64,000 bases of DNA from positions 44,848,925 through 44,912,924 of the forward strand of contig OY821772.1 of assembly GCA_963682175.1 (NCBI GenBank), written 5' to 3'. Under the pieces are notes generated by a model. It saw nothing but the letters and a program-made list of their open reading frames with translations, ran no database searches and was not told the DNA's origin. This DNA comes from Triglochin maritima (taxonomy: Eukaryota > Streptophyta > Magnoliopsida > Alismatales > Juncaginaceae). Position 1 is the first letter of the stretch, and the number at the start of each line of letters is the position of its first letter. The translations under genes and the position numbers were made by a program. Below, in pieces: positions 32,758 to 44,785 of this stretch.

Positions 32758-35259
32758 ATAATCTTTCAAAAGATCAAAAGATGCTTAAACGTCTGGTTAT
32801 TTCTATAATAATCGGTAAAAGAAATTTGATGTTTTTTTATTAATTACATTGTTTTAAAGAAATAAAATAAACAAATGATATATATGAACACTTTCGGGCC
32901 TTCGCCACCTGTCTATAGACCGTCGTCTCTTCATTGCCATGGCTGAAAGACTGAAAAAAATATGAGTATACCCTTTAGGAAATTTGTGTAAAAGTATTTC
33001 CCGAAACACATGTTGGATTCTTATAGAGCACTCTCGTCTTTCATGTAACCAAAGAAGCACAAAATTAGCAATAATTAGTAATAACTAAATTAAAACGTTC
33101 GACAGACTCCTGGAATGCTACGTTATATATTCAAAAAATGCGATTCAAAAATTAAATAAAATAGAAAATAATACCCAAACGTTAGATGGTTATGTCACTA
33201 AACTGACTATATTTATATCCTTCCAGAAAGTACTTTCTTAGTCATAATATTATTTCGTAGCTACTTTGGTGCTTTCATTCATAAGATTGTAACTAACACC
33301 ACTGCATCTTTTGATCAACTTTACATCTTTTATGAACACAATGTCCCATGAAAGGGAATCATGTCCATGGAAAAAATAAACATGTCTTTGGCTATCTAGA
33401 TCAAGCATTTCCATTGGTCTACATTATGGCCAAGGTAATCATTGGAAATGAGCCTCCTGCTACCCCGTAATTGAATATTTGTATTGGGAAGGGGGATTAG
33501 TTTAATAATTTGAGTGGGGAGCTGGAGTGCCAATCCTCGAGAGTTTTTGTTGTATTGTATACTTGATTTTAAAGTATGGGTGTTTTTTGGAATCAATCTG
33601 ATGAAATATTTTAGATAGTGATATTTAAACATGACACTAATTTTAAGAATCAAACTGTAATGTTTCCTTTAAGTTTCTTCAAAAGAGGCGTGAGAAAAGA
33701 TCGAATTATAGTTTAGACTATTGGAGGACATATGATTCACCAATTATATGGATCGAGTTGAAGTTTCATTTTTCACCTGCTTAAAATTAGATTTTGAAGT
33801 TTAATAAAATCCAAGTTGTCACCTTATTCACTTGGATTTCTCCTACCAATCACACCCTAACAAACCATTATGTGGGTGAAATAAGTCATTGTTGATAGGA
33901 ACAGTTGATTTGGTGTTTTCACATGCTTTTAAGTAATGGATGAAGTTATGGACCCCTTGATTGGTGGTGACTGGTGAGAAAGAAACCTACCGAGAGAGAA
34001 ACTGGACTAATAATCATCATAACTTCATAAGAAGAGTCCCAATATTATGCACGTCCAATCATTTTCAGGATGCCATTTTCTTAAAATCGGTAATGAAATA
34101 TATCAATAGATGCATCATTTGAAGGTCATAAACTTCATTTTCCTCAAACTTTGAAGAAAAGGAAAGTGCTCGAACTCATTTGAGATAATGAATTATGTAG
34201 TAGAGCAATGATGTCAATATCAACTGGTGAGAATATTAAATTCTATGTCGAAATTAAGAAAATCAGCATATTGTTTAGTATATAGGTGACTTATGTATAG
34301 TTGATTTTATATTAATTACTATTTGGCAGTGAAACGATGCTTTTTTTTGTAATACATTTCGATCTTAGCCACTTTCAGTCCAATTATTTTAATATGTGCT
34401 ATTCTTCCACTTTCTTCAGAACCAAACGATTGGTGTAACGAACTTTGATAATTTAATTACTCCATAATTATAAAAACGCTAAGTGGGAGCATAGAAGAGT
34501 ATAGAGCTTTTCTTCCACGTTAGATCATTCTACCACCACCAACTCCTGTCCTTCTCTTGGAAATGCTTTTCCTCTTTATGCTTCTTCCTCCGTATATAAA
34601 TACCAAAACACTTTAAATAGGACTGCTTTGTATAACTTCTATTTGGATCTGGTGTATTAACTTTCTAATTATATAAATTTATATAGCACATAAGCCTACT
34701 AAGACATGCATGCGGAGATAAAAGAGAAGGCACTGGTTTTCTTCAAGATACATACATACATATACTCCAACGTCTCATCAACAAAAATAAGGGAAATTTT
34801 CATGGATTCGCGCCAGCGGGAAAATAACAAAAGAAATCGTAGCTTTCTTTCAGCTGCCCACGCAATTTTGAGTCCCAGTCTCGTTGCTTAATTTTAAGGC
34901 AAAACATCCTAAGTGTCATTAACCAGTTTGCTTTATCGAATAACATTAATATTGACTCGGTCATTTGCACCATCAGATTAAAGAATTACGTACCGAGAAC
35001 AACAGAAGAATCAGCTGAAGTCTGAAGATCAGCAACTCAAATTAAGTTTGGCATATCAACATTTCCAGATCCAATAAGACCGGAACAAAATCAACCAAAG
35101 AAAGTTAATAAGAGAGAAGAGACCAACAACCAAACTAACCTTGTTCTTGCTTACCTTTTTACAACAAAATCAACCCCAAAACAAAACAAACCAAAAAAAC
35201 CCCCACAAAACCCAATTAATTTTATATATCCCAGAAGACCAACACAAAATTGATTACCA
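32758..35259. other. AT-rich intergenic
   Basis: No gene, complete transposon or RNA gene was recognised. Short frames (for example 33396-33653 and 34706-34891) have no domain. The right end should contain the 3' untranslated region of the minus-strand DUF4228 gene. Confidence 0.45.
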
Positions 35260-35742
35260 TCAAAGATCAATCTCGGAGATGCTCTCCAAGTGAGGTCTCC
35301 AAACCCCAACCCTCCCTCTCCTCCTCTCCCTCAACCCCGACGCCTTCTCCGATAAAATCTCCGACAAATATCTATCGCTCCCGACGACCCCAACCGTCTC
35401 CGTCTTCTTCGCAACCTCCTCCTCCTTCTCCTTCTTCTTCCTCTTCTTCTTCTTCTTATCCTTCTCCGACACCGGCACGAGGAAGTAAATCTTGCCGCGC
35501 TTCAATTCTGCGGTGAGCGGGACCTCTACGGCGGCCTTGTCCTCGACGCCGGAGCGGCTCTCGAATCCGGACATGGACGGCGGCTTCCGGAGCACGTGCT
35601 TGGGGTGGACCTGGAGGACGTCGGCGGCCTTGACGGAGCGGCTTATCTCCTCGACGCGGCCGTTGGCATGCACGATGCGGACCACGTCGAGGGCTCCACA
35701 GGGGAGGATGCATGCTATGCAGCAGCGGATGGCTTCTCTCAT
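35260..35742 (-). CDS. DUF4228 (PADRE) domain protein
   Basis: This 160-residue, single-exon protein belongs to a plant-only family often induced by stress or pathogens; its biochemical role is unknown. The N-terminus MREAIRCCIACILPCGALDVVRIVH has the Cys-rich start and the VRIVHANGRVEEI strand pattern of the family, followed by VKAADVLQVHPKHVL and a LKRGKIYFLVPV block (about 80-92). A long Lys/Glu run (KKKKKRKKKEKEEE) comes next. The C-terminus has DRYLSEILSEKAS and an Arg-rich segment ending GVWRPHLESISEI, also usual for the family. Many members begin MGN and may be N-myristoylated; this one has Arg at position 2, so that is not expected. A GA-rich tract lies just upstream. Confidence 0.85.
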   Translation of the reverse strand: MREAIRCCIACILPCGALDVVRIVHANGRVEEISRSVKAADVLQVHPKHVLRKPPSMSGFESRSGVEDKAAVEVPLTAELKRGKIYFLVPVSEKDKKKKKRKKKEKEEEVAKKTETVGVVGSDRYLSEILSEKASGLRERRRGRVGVWRPHLESISEIDL

Positions 35743-35752
35743 GGTGGAGTTA

Positions 35753-35785
<33 letters not shown>

Positions 35786-37125
35786 GTGGTGGTGGTGATG
35801 ATTTTAAAGGAATGTTTGGATCACGAGCGGTTTATTTCTTTATTTTGCACTGTGTATGATGTATCTAAGCGAGCTTCTCAAAAACATATCACACTACGTA
35901 CCTTTTTTTTTTGAAAACAAGCATGTATTGCATTAAATATCACACCACGTACTTGGTAAGAATTTTCAATTCCAACTCAACTTGATATATATATATATTA
36001 TATAGATACCGTTACCAATTGTTTGTTTGACTATTCTAAATTTAGATAACTACTAACAAACGAGTTAACAACTAATTCCACTTAAGTGCGCATGTACATC
36101 TTGAAGTGTGTTACTTATGATTTAGGGAGATGATTTTGTAAATATTACCAAATTCAAATAAAAATACATTTTTTTCCTTGAGAGAGGAAGATACAAGTAC
36201 AATTCTAAGGAAGCAGGTAATGGAAATGGAAAGAAAAGGGCATTATAAACGATATCTAGTTTCTCTTAATATCTTATTGATTTTTCGATTTCAATGATGT
36301 TCTAAATTATGTATTATTTCTGAACTTCTAGGTCGCTTATGCACTCTCAAATACGATTTTTGTAAGTTTAATATACTTAAAAGTTAAATTTTAAAAAAAA
36401 GAATACAATTAGTGGGATGTTATCCTTCTTCATGATTGATACGTAACTCACAACTAGGTAGCTACATATCATAACAATAAAGTAGAATGATGTTGATAGT
36501 AATTAAATTATTTAGCTGGTATTTATGGAATTATTTCTTCAAGATATACCTAAAAATTTGTTAATTAAATATAAGTATTCTTATTTCGAGGGTAGATCCG
36601 AAGATTCTTGTGTAGTTGTGTGTGTGAACCACCTGTAGCTGTTCCCCCACAGAGATGGGGACCAGATTGAATAATAAGTAGTTTAGACTATGGAGAATGG
36701 CAGAGTGTCACTGTGGTGGTGATTGGCTGATGGATGCCTCCCCACTTTATTTGTTTAATGTGTTTTTCTCTCTTTTAGTGGTTGTAGGGTAGTAGGATTA
36801 CAGGAGGACTAGTGGTCATACTGCTCCGAACTGCAGCTGACTTACTGACACCAAAAAGAAAAAAAGAGAAAACAATGTTGGGAGTTTTTCTACAATAATT
36901 AAAATTTAGGATTATGATATTTATGCTTTAATCTTTTCACTTAAATCTAATTATTCATGCATTCTAACTTCAAAATGTCGTGTTAAACCGAATTATTCGT
37001 ATTGTTTCTTGAACACTGGTTGGACTTCATTACCAATACAAATCATGGTCCTTAGAAATTGAAATAGTATGCACCAAGTGGATGGATCCGATAAAACTCA
37101 TTTGACAAGAAGAGTTGATCTCTAA
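35743..37125. other. Upstream region of the DUF4228 gene and intergenic
   Basis: A (GA)n-type tract at about 35753-35790 lies 10-50 bp upstream of the start codon and would be (CT)n in the leader of the minus-strand gene, a frequent plant core-promoter or 5' UTR feature. The rest is AT-rich with no supported gene. Confidence 0.45.
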
Positions 37126-37872
37126 GAGCACCCTTAACCGTAATCTCATTTTTTTCCTCCAATCTTGTTTTCTTTCTCCGCCACATCAACAAAAATACTA
37201 TGCAACCCACCACCCAACTCAACCCATTTTTCACTTCTTAACTCCAACTTCACTTTCAACACTCTCTCTCATCCATATAATTTTTTTACCCCATTTTCTA
37301 TTTCATCACAAAAACACATAAACTACTAAATAAATTATTTCTACAGTAACTTAATCTAATTAAATTATGTTAATTGCCAAAAAATGCAAAAAATAGATTT
37401 AATAATGGTCACTCCAACGGGTCGGCCGGGGGTCTCGCTCACCGGTGAGCGAGCGGCGTTCCACCTCGCCGGTCAGGTGGCGGGGGTGGCAAGGGGCAAC
37501 GCCTCCTGAAGATTTTTTTGGTTTGAGATTTATCAGTAATTCTCTACTGATTTTTTGGGTTACTAATTGATTTTTAGGTGAACATGAGTAAATTCATGTG
37601 TTCTATTTTGCTAGGTAATTTTCTTTAATTACTTACATTTATTTTTACTAATTTTGATTAATTAGTTATATTTATTTTACTAATTTTGATTAATTATTTT
37701 AATTTATTTTAATTTTATATAAAAACATATATCTATCAATTAATTATTATTTAACAAATAAAAAACTGATTTTTAATCTTTATTTAAAAAAATTAAAAAA
37801 TTGGACCAACCAGGGTGAGAACCCAGATCGAGACCCGACCCGACCCCAAAAGACCATCCGTTAAGGATGACC
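37126..37872. mobile_element. Harbinger-type MITE, 747 bp
   Basis: The left end is GAGCACCCTTAACCG and the right end, on the other strand, is GGTCATCCTTAACGG. TAA flanks both (37123-37125 and 37873-37875). The left end closely matches the right terminus of the PIF element at 15671-17807, so that family may mobilise it. No coding frame is present. A GC-rich segment at 37420-37500 contains ctcaccggtgagcgag, a perfect dyad. Confidence 0.82.
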
Positions 37873-37875
37873 TAA

Positions 37876-38947
37876 GCCTCTAGTCAGAATTATAATACAA
37901 GCCCATAACAATAAAAAATAAAGTAAAAGTAATACAAGCCCATAACAATAGTTTTTATATGTCAACAATGACATTTGATGCATTTTTTATAACTAAAACT
38001 CATGCATCACGTAACTAGTGTTGGGCAAGATGAGATAGTAAAAAATTGCTCAATGTAATGCATGTAACGGAGCTGTCAACTTTGGTTCGGTTCAATAGTT
38101 CGACTTCAACTCGACTCGAAAATCGTGTGACTCTAGTTTAACTTGAAAATGAAGAATCTTGGTGAAAAACAAAAAAAAAATCTTCCAACTTGGTTCGGTA
38201 AACGAGCAGTTTGAACTCAAAAAATTTGAGGCTCGTCTCGATAGTTCGTTCGAATTTTTTTTTGTTTTAATTATATTTTTTTTTTGTATTTGTTAGTAAC
38301 ACATTATAATACATATAGCTCGAAATTTTGTTTGATTCGTTTACACCCTTATATGTATGTTTCTTTGCATCTTGCATCTACTGCATTTAAATTCTAGAAT
38401 AGGATCTACAAAACCGTGCAGACGGCAGATTTTATAATTTAGAATCTATAATTTGTATTGACCCTATAATGTACTTGTCTCTAAATACTAGATGAATTTA
38501 GCCATGAATTTTATACGTGTTTTGAACATTAGCCTAAAAAGATAGCATGGCTTTACAAGATCAACCTTTCCAAAACTAGTTTTCAAAGCCAACGTTAGCG
38601 CTGCAACTTTGATGGTCGTTGCGAGAATTGTTCGAATCATGTGACTTAAAATAATTACATTAAAACACTTATCCATTATATGGATTAATGAGTAGTTATG
38701 GATGATGATTATTTTTCATCATAATTACTCCCAAACTAAGTGAGTTTTTTGTTCCATAGTTTTGTCTTGGGAAAACCGTTGAAAACCACTTCCTCAAGAT
38801 TTTGCTTCCCTTTTGAGTTCTTCAAGATATCTTCGACATCTAGTTGTAAGTATTTCTTTTATGTTATTTTATACAGAATTTAGTAGTAGATCTTGTTTAT
38901 TTGATTATGTTCTTGATATATTTAGAACACACTTAAACTCTAACATT
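37876..38947. other. AT-rich, possible degenerate 5' LTR
   Basis: Sequence ending ctctaaca at 38945 just before a primer-binding-like site could be the 3' end of a decayed LTR. It does not align clearly with the LTR at 42646-44785. No gene was seen. Confidence 0.35.
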
Positions 38948-38959
38948 TGGTATCAAGAG
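38948..38959 (+). other. Primer-binding-like site
   Basis: TGGTATCAAGAG resembles the copia TGGTATCAGAGC site with small changes. It lies about 1.3 kb before the gag-like frame, which is far, so it may belong to this or to another element. Confidence 0.5.
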
Positions 38960-40289
38960 ACAAACTAAATTCGTATAAAATACATTGTAAATTATGTTTG
39001 ACCGAATTGTTCATGGTTCTTTTGTCTTCTATCATAATGATCACTTCTACGTTAACGCCTATCTCACGAAATTGTAATTTTTTTTTGTCACGCGTGATGT
39101 TTAGATCTTGCATCCAACTTGATTTTAAATCAAAAAATTACATTTCATTGTATTCATGACCTTTACGAAAGTTGAAATTGGAAATGCATAATCTATATGT
39201 TAAACCAGGAACCATTCAGAACCAATCACATTTTTTTTAATTTTCTTTTATTCATTAATTAAATAAAAGAAAATATAAAACCTCAAATTCAAATAGATGG
39301 ACATGTGCCGACTTTTTCAAGTTTATTTATTATGTAATTGGAAATACCTAAAGACAACATATGACCATACTACGTATATACATAACAAATTTTTTTCTTT
39401 CTTCTGACGTTGTCTTTTACGTGGATTAACATCTTCCAATTTGATGTGATTTTGTTTGCCCTCGTGTATAATTAATTTGCCCAAATATGTTTGTCCTATA
39501 AATGAAATAACTGAATGAACATGTCATGACGTAGAAACATGTTCAAGTCAGTTAATTTTTCTCACTTTGGATATTGCATTTATGATTTCTTCTTCTTCTT
39601 CTTCTGTTATTACATTTAAGTTTATTATGAATTATGATATAATAATCTTGACGATGATCTTATGTTCAAGTAATTTAAGAAAATTTTAATTTCATGATGT
39701 TATGATTTTCATGCTTATGTAATCTTAAATTTTTATATAAATATTATGAAAAATGTAAAATTAAGATTGTCATGTATAATAATTGACCCAGCGGGAAATT
39801 ATTGTATATATTTGCCATATAAAAAATAGTTAACCATATTATGATATATTTAAGGACTGATTATCGTCAATTTTACCAACTTTAATTGTCGATTTTCTTT
39901 TGTTAAATAAAATTTTGTGATGATTATCTTGTGGTGTTAAATCACAAAAAAAATTATGTTTGATAAATCATGGACATAATTTTACCAACTTTAATTATGG
40001 ACATGATTTATTATATAAATTCTCTCATGACTAATGATTTTGTAAAACCATTTATTTTCTGCCCAACGGTGATGTAAATTGATTTATAAATGTATATTAA
40101 TGTGCATGTTATTAATCGTACAACTTAGATTAATAATTATGCAAAATGGTTATGAATTAACTGAAATAATTTTGAGTATTTAATGTTAATTTTAGTTTGT
40201 TAACTGTAAGTTTACAGTTAATTAATGTAATTATATCATTTGTTTCTCGTGTGGTTTATGTAGTTAATGAAAGTAAGCATCATATTTAT

Positions 40290-42519
40290 TTTGAAAGTTA
40301 TGCATCATTCAATACATCACATATTACATCTCAACTATCTGGAATTGAACCCCTTAATGGAACAAATTTTCTTACTTGGAAGGAGCAGATAGAAATATGT
40401 CTAGGTGTTTTGGAACTCGATCATGTCTTTCGTATGGATGCTCCCACACCTCCTACGTCCACTAGTTCCAACGAACTAAAGGCTAATTATGAAAAGTGGA
40501 AGCGTTCTAATCGCATGTCACTAATGATTATGAAGAGTTCTATTACTCCTGCTATCCGTGGAGCAATCCCTGAAAAAGATAGTGCTAACAAGACATTGAA
40601 TGCAAAATAGTATTTAGCTTCTGTTGAAGAGCAATTTAAGGAAACTTCTAAGGGTAATGCAAGTGTCTTTATAATGAAAATGCTCACAACCAAGTATAAT
40701 GAGACTAGCAGTGGTATACGTGAACATATCACGATGATGAGCGATATGGCAATTTCTGAAGGGTTTCTTGTTCATTTTATTATGACTTCTCTGCCTACGC
40801 ATTTTGGTCCTTTCAAGATCAATTATAATATGAAGAAAGAGAAATGGAAAATAAGGGAATTAATTGTCATGCGTGTTGAAGAAGAAGAAATACTTAAAAT
40901 TGAAAAGCCTGACTTTGCACACCTTGCTTTTAATAGTCCAAGAAAGAGAAAATTTAAAGATAATGGTAAATGCAAAAAGAAAATGAAGGCGGTTGTTGCT
41001 AATGACAAAGCAAGTACATATGGTACAAAACCTCCTTTTACTCCGAAATGTCACTTTTGTAAGAATCCTGGACATGTAAGGAAGGAGTGTGATGTCTTTA
41101 AAACATGACTCGCTAAGAAGGATCATAAATCTATCTTTATGATTCATGAATCGTTTTTAGTTGATGTTACTTCACATACATTGTGGGTTGACACTGGTGC
41201 AACATTGCACATTACGAACTCATTGCAGGAATTTCATTCTGTGATCAAACTCCCAAAGGGAGGAATGAAACTTAAAGTGCACATTTGAGGCCGTTGGAAC
41301 CATTTGTTTAGTATTAAAGAATTGTTTTGTCCTCTATTTATATGATTTAGTTTATATTCCTTTTGTCGTTCGAAATTTAATTTCTGTATCTAAACTTAAC
41401 CTTTGTGGTTACTCATGTCAGTTTGGAAATGAGATGCTTAAACTTTGTTATAACTCTTGTTTTGTTGGATCTGGAATTTTAGAGGGTGACCTCTACAAAC
41501 TGCATCTGAATTATTCATCGACTAAGTTTTTTATTGTCTATGAATGTGAATAGTGTCAATAATCAGCAACGTGGAATCAAAAGAAATCGTGAAAGAGGAA
41601 ATTCATCAAAATTATGGCATTGTCGTTTATGTCATATTTCTCGAGATAGAATGCAACGTCTCGTTAAAGATGAAATTCTTCCTACATTAGACTTTTCTGA
41701 TTTTGACTATTGTGTTGAATGTATTAAAGGAAAATCTGTTAAAGGAACTAAGAGAGGGGTCACTCGAAGTGGGGGACTATTGGAAATTATCCACACATAT
41801 ATATATGGACATTTCCCTACTTCGAGTCTTAACGGGCACAAATCATTTATTACGTTCATCGATGAAATTCTCGTTATGGTTATGTATACCTTATTCATGA
41901 AAAATCTGAAGCACTAGAAAAAAATTAATTTTTTAAGGTAGAAGTTGAAAATCAATTGAACCTTAAAATTAAAATAGGGAGGTCAGATAGAGAAGGTGAG
42001 TATTATGGTAGACACACTGACTTGGGACAAAATCCAGGTCATTTTGCTTTGTTTTTTCAAGATAACGACATCGTTCATCGGTTTTCAATGCCGGGAGATC
42101 CTCAACAAAATGATGTAGCTGAGAGACGAAAGCGTACATTTATGGATATGGTACGAAATATGATATACAACACTGACTTACCTGATTATTTGTGGATGGA
42201 AGTGTTAAAGATAGTCACACATATTTTAAATAGGGTTCCTAGTAAATTTGTCCTGAAAACACCTTATGAATTGTGGACAGGTCGAAACCCAATTTGGGAT
42301 ATTTACGTGTTTGGGGTTGTCATGTTGAAGCTAAAATCTTCAATCCACAAATTAAGAAGTTTGACCCTAAAACCATTAGTTGTTATTTTATCGGTTATCC
42401 AGAGAGATCCAAAAGTTTTTGTTTTTATTGCCCATCTCATACATTTAAAATTGTTGAAACGAGACATGTTGTATTTTAAGAAAATGGCAAGAATAGTTGT
42501 AGTGAAATTAGAAAATTAA
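40290..42519 (+). pseudogene. Decayed copia gag, protease and integrase
   Basis: Gag-like sequence starts near 40320 (LNGTNFLTWKEQIEICLGVL), is broken by a stop at 40608-40610, and continues to the zinc knuckle CHFCKNPGHVRKEC (about 41049-41090). A protease motif, LWVDTGATLHITNS, is at about 41179-41220. Integrase follows: WHCRLCHISRDRM (41614 on), a disrupted core near 41800-41900, then PQQNDVAERRKRTF (about 42103) and the region to about 42480. Several stops and frameshifts are present. No reverse transcriptase or RNase H follows; the LTR starts about 170 bp after the integrase. It is an old, internally deleted element. Confidence 0.88.
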
Positions 42520-42645
42520 ATCTCGAGGAAAATTGGACTTATGTTCCAATCCCGATCATCCGAGAGGTTTCATGTTCTACACCTCCTTTGGATGTTGTAG
42601 ACACAGCCAATCTGCTTCTTAATGAAGAACCCCATGAAGGGAATG

Positions 42646-44785
42646 TGTTCTAAAAGTTTTACTTTTAAATGCCAATTATTATGAATTGAATGAGAAATCA
42701 TTTTGTTCCTTGTTTATGTTATTCGTCTTTTAGAAGTGTTAAGGAAGAGACTCTTGGTCCTTAACCGTAGAGCTCTAAAAGATATTGGTTTGCATAAAAC
42801 AAAAGATATTCGCAATCATGGTAATTAACATGGAACATTAATTACCGAGTTAAGATTGTCGTGTTGGTCATAGATCATTGTAGCTCTACAAGTGAGTGAC
42901 AACACGGGTATGCAAAAAAGGAAAATATTACTTTTGTATACTGAATAGACCTAATAAGTAAAATATTATAGAAATGTGTTTCTGTGTCATTAATATTTTA
43001 CTGTGTCTTTGGTCCTTTGATATGAGACTTATATCTAATCACTTAAGGAATACTTAATTAGATCAGTGTCTTGAACTATCGATCAGTGTAGTGTAAAGGC
43101 ATTGGTTGGTTAAGTACAACTTTCGTTGGAGAAGATAGTTAGTCAAAAGATTATCATTGCCCCTCTTAATTGAGTGATGATATTAGTGGGCCCCTTGATA
43201 AAGCAAAGTTATAATGTGCACAATGTGATTTGAGTTAAGTCACATATTTATAACTAGCTTAAAGAGATCAAGAAATGAATACTAATACAAAGATGACACA
43301 ACACTACTTTGTGTGTATTCTTAATATCATGAGGCAAGGGACGGACACAAGTGGTGCACTCCATCACTAAATGGATCGGGTTTTGGTTCGAGTGGAATTA
43401 AGACATCTAACTAATTGGGAGCTATAATGTGTAGCTAGATACCGCTTATAGCTTGTGATATTAAGCTCTTAATATCACTGCCAACTTAGTTTAGATCCTC
43501 CCATAGGTCACACCGCAAAAACCGTGAAACAAGAAGCTTGATTTTGGTTCATAAGATGTGTCGGGTTTCTCATAGAAAATATGACTCATGTGGTGAACAA
43601 GTAAAATCAATTATGTAATATATAACATAATTAGAATCATGATAAATTCATATGAGATGCATATATTATGGGGTGCAATAATTTATTGTTGCATAGGATA
43701 ATACATTGCATAAGTTGTGAATTTGCTAAAACCCCCTTAAGTTCAAATTTTGTTGGAAATAAATCCAAAATTTGAAATAGGCAAAATCGGGTAGAAGTTC
43801 GGTAATCCGTTGAGGTTCGGTCGACCGAAGGATCTATGGATCGGTCAACCGAACGTGGAACGGATAATCGTAATTGATTGACCGAACTTGACCAAAGTGC
43901 CTGGAGCTTTGGTACGGTGTACCGAACCAGAAACGGTCGACCGAACAATGTCAAGTTCCGATATTTTCGGTTAACCGAATAGCACTCGGTCTTGGACGAG
44001 AATTGGTCCGATCGGTTAAGGAGAAATTTTCTCCTTAAGATTCGGTCATCCGTCACGTACTCGGTTAAACGATCATGACAAATTCGGTTAACCGAGTGGG
44101 ACTCGGTAAACCGAACAGCGGTCGATTTTCTGCCTTTGATTATTAAGAGATTAATTTGATCGATGGTTGGATTAGCTCCAAATTTGGTCAAACGTTTTGT
44201 GGGTGCATATAATGCATTATAGAATTAATTTGTGAGAGAATTTGTCATAAAACCGTGGCTTAAGAATAGCCATGATTAAGAGTAAGATTGGAACCTATAA
44301 ATAGGTCCTTATTCTCCCTAGTTGTGATATACAATTCAATAATTATTTTCTCTCTTAATTCACCACAAAAACCCACAAAAATTCTCTTAGTTTTCTAAGT
44401 CTTTGGAAGGAGAAATCTCAGAGGCTAAGGAAGGGGTTTGTAGCTAGATTCTAAGCTTGTTTGGAGATCGATTGGCTAGCTCCTTTCTCTCCAACCTTGT
44501 TTAGGGTTTCGGTGAACACTCGGAGGCATCCGGCGCGGCGAGAAGCATCCCCAACGTCTCCGAATCTTCAAGAAGTTTTTGAGAACTTCTAGGTATGAAT
44601 TTCGGAGCCCTTGTTTGTTTTAATAGAGTTTTGAAACTAGATGTTAAAACAAACCAATGCATGCATGAAATAAATCAAAGAAAATTGTAATTGATCCTTA
44701 TTATACATAAAAAATTTCGAAAATATATATGTATAATTAAACATGTTTGTAATGTGTGTGCACCCTACGAATTTTTGACAACGTT
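42646..44785 (+). repeat. Long copia 3' LTR, about 2.1 kb
   Basis: It begins around gaagggaatgtgttctaaaag (polypurine tract then LTR start, near 42646) and ends near gtgcaccctacgaattttt (about 44785). It aligns in blocks with the reverse complement of 22423-24306. Promoter-like AT-rich sequence and a 'tataaatagg' word at 44295-44304 lie in its 3' half and may be the TATA region of the LTR promoter. It contains a palindrome cluster (43801-44112) that the other copy lacks. Confidence 0.75.
43801..44112. repeat. Cluster of GGTCGACC / GGTTAACC palindromes inside an LTR
   Basis: About ten 8-bp dyads occur: GGTAATCC 43801, GGTCGACC 43819, GGTCAACC 43843, GGTGTACC 43916, GGTCGACC 43935, GGTTAACC 43969, GGTCATCC 44044, GGTTAAAC 44063, GGTTAACC 44086 and GGTAAACC 44105. 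Most sit in a TTCGGTNNNNCCGAA context, and neighbouring copies are often 18-24 bp apart. The homologous LTR at 22423-24306 has a gap here. Confidence 0.8.
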
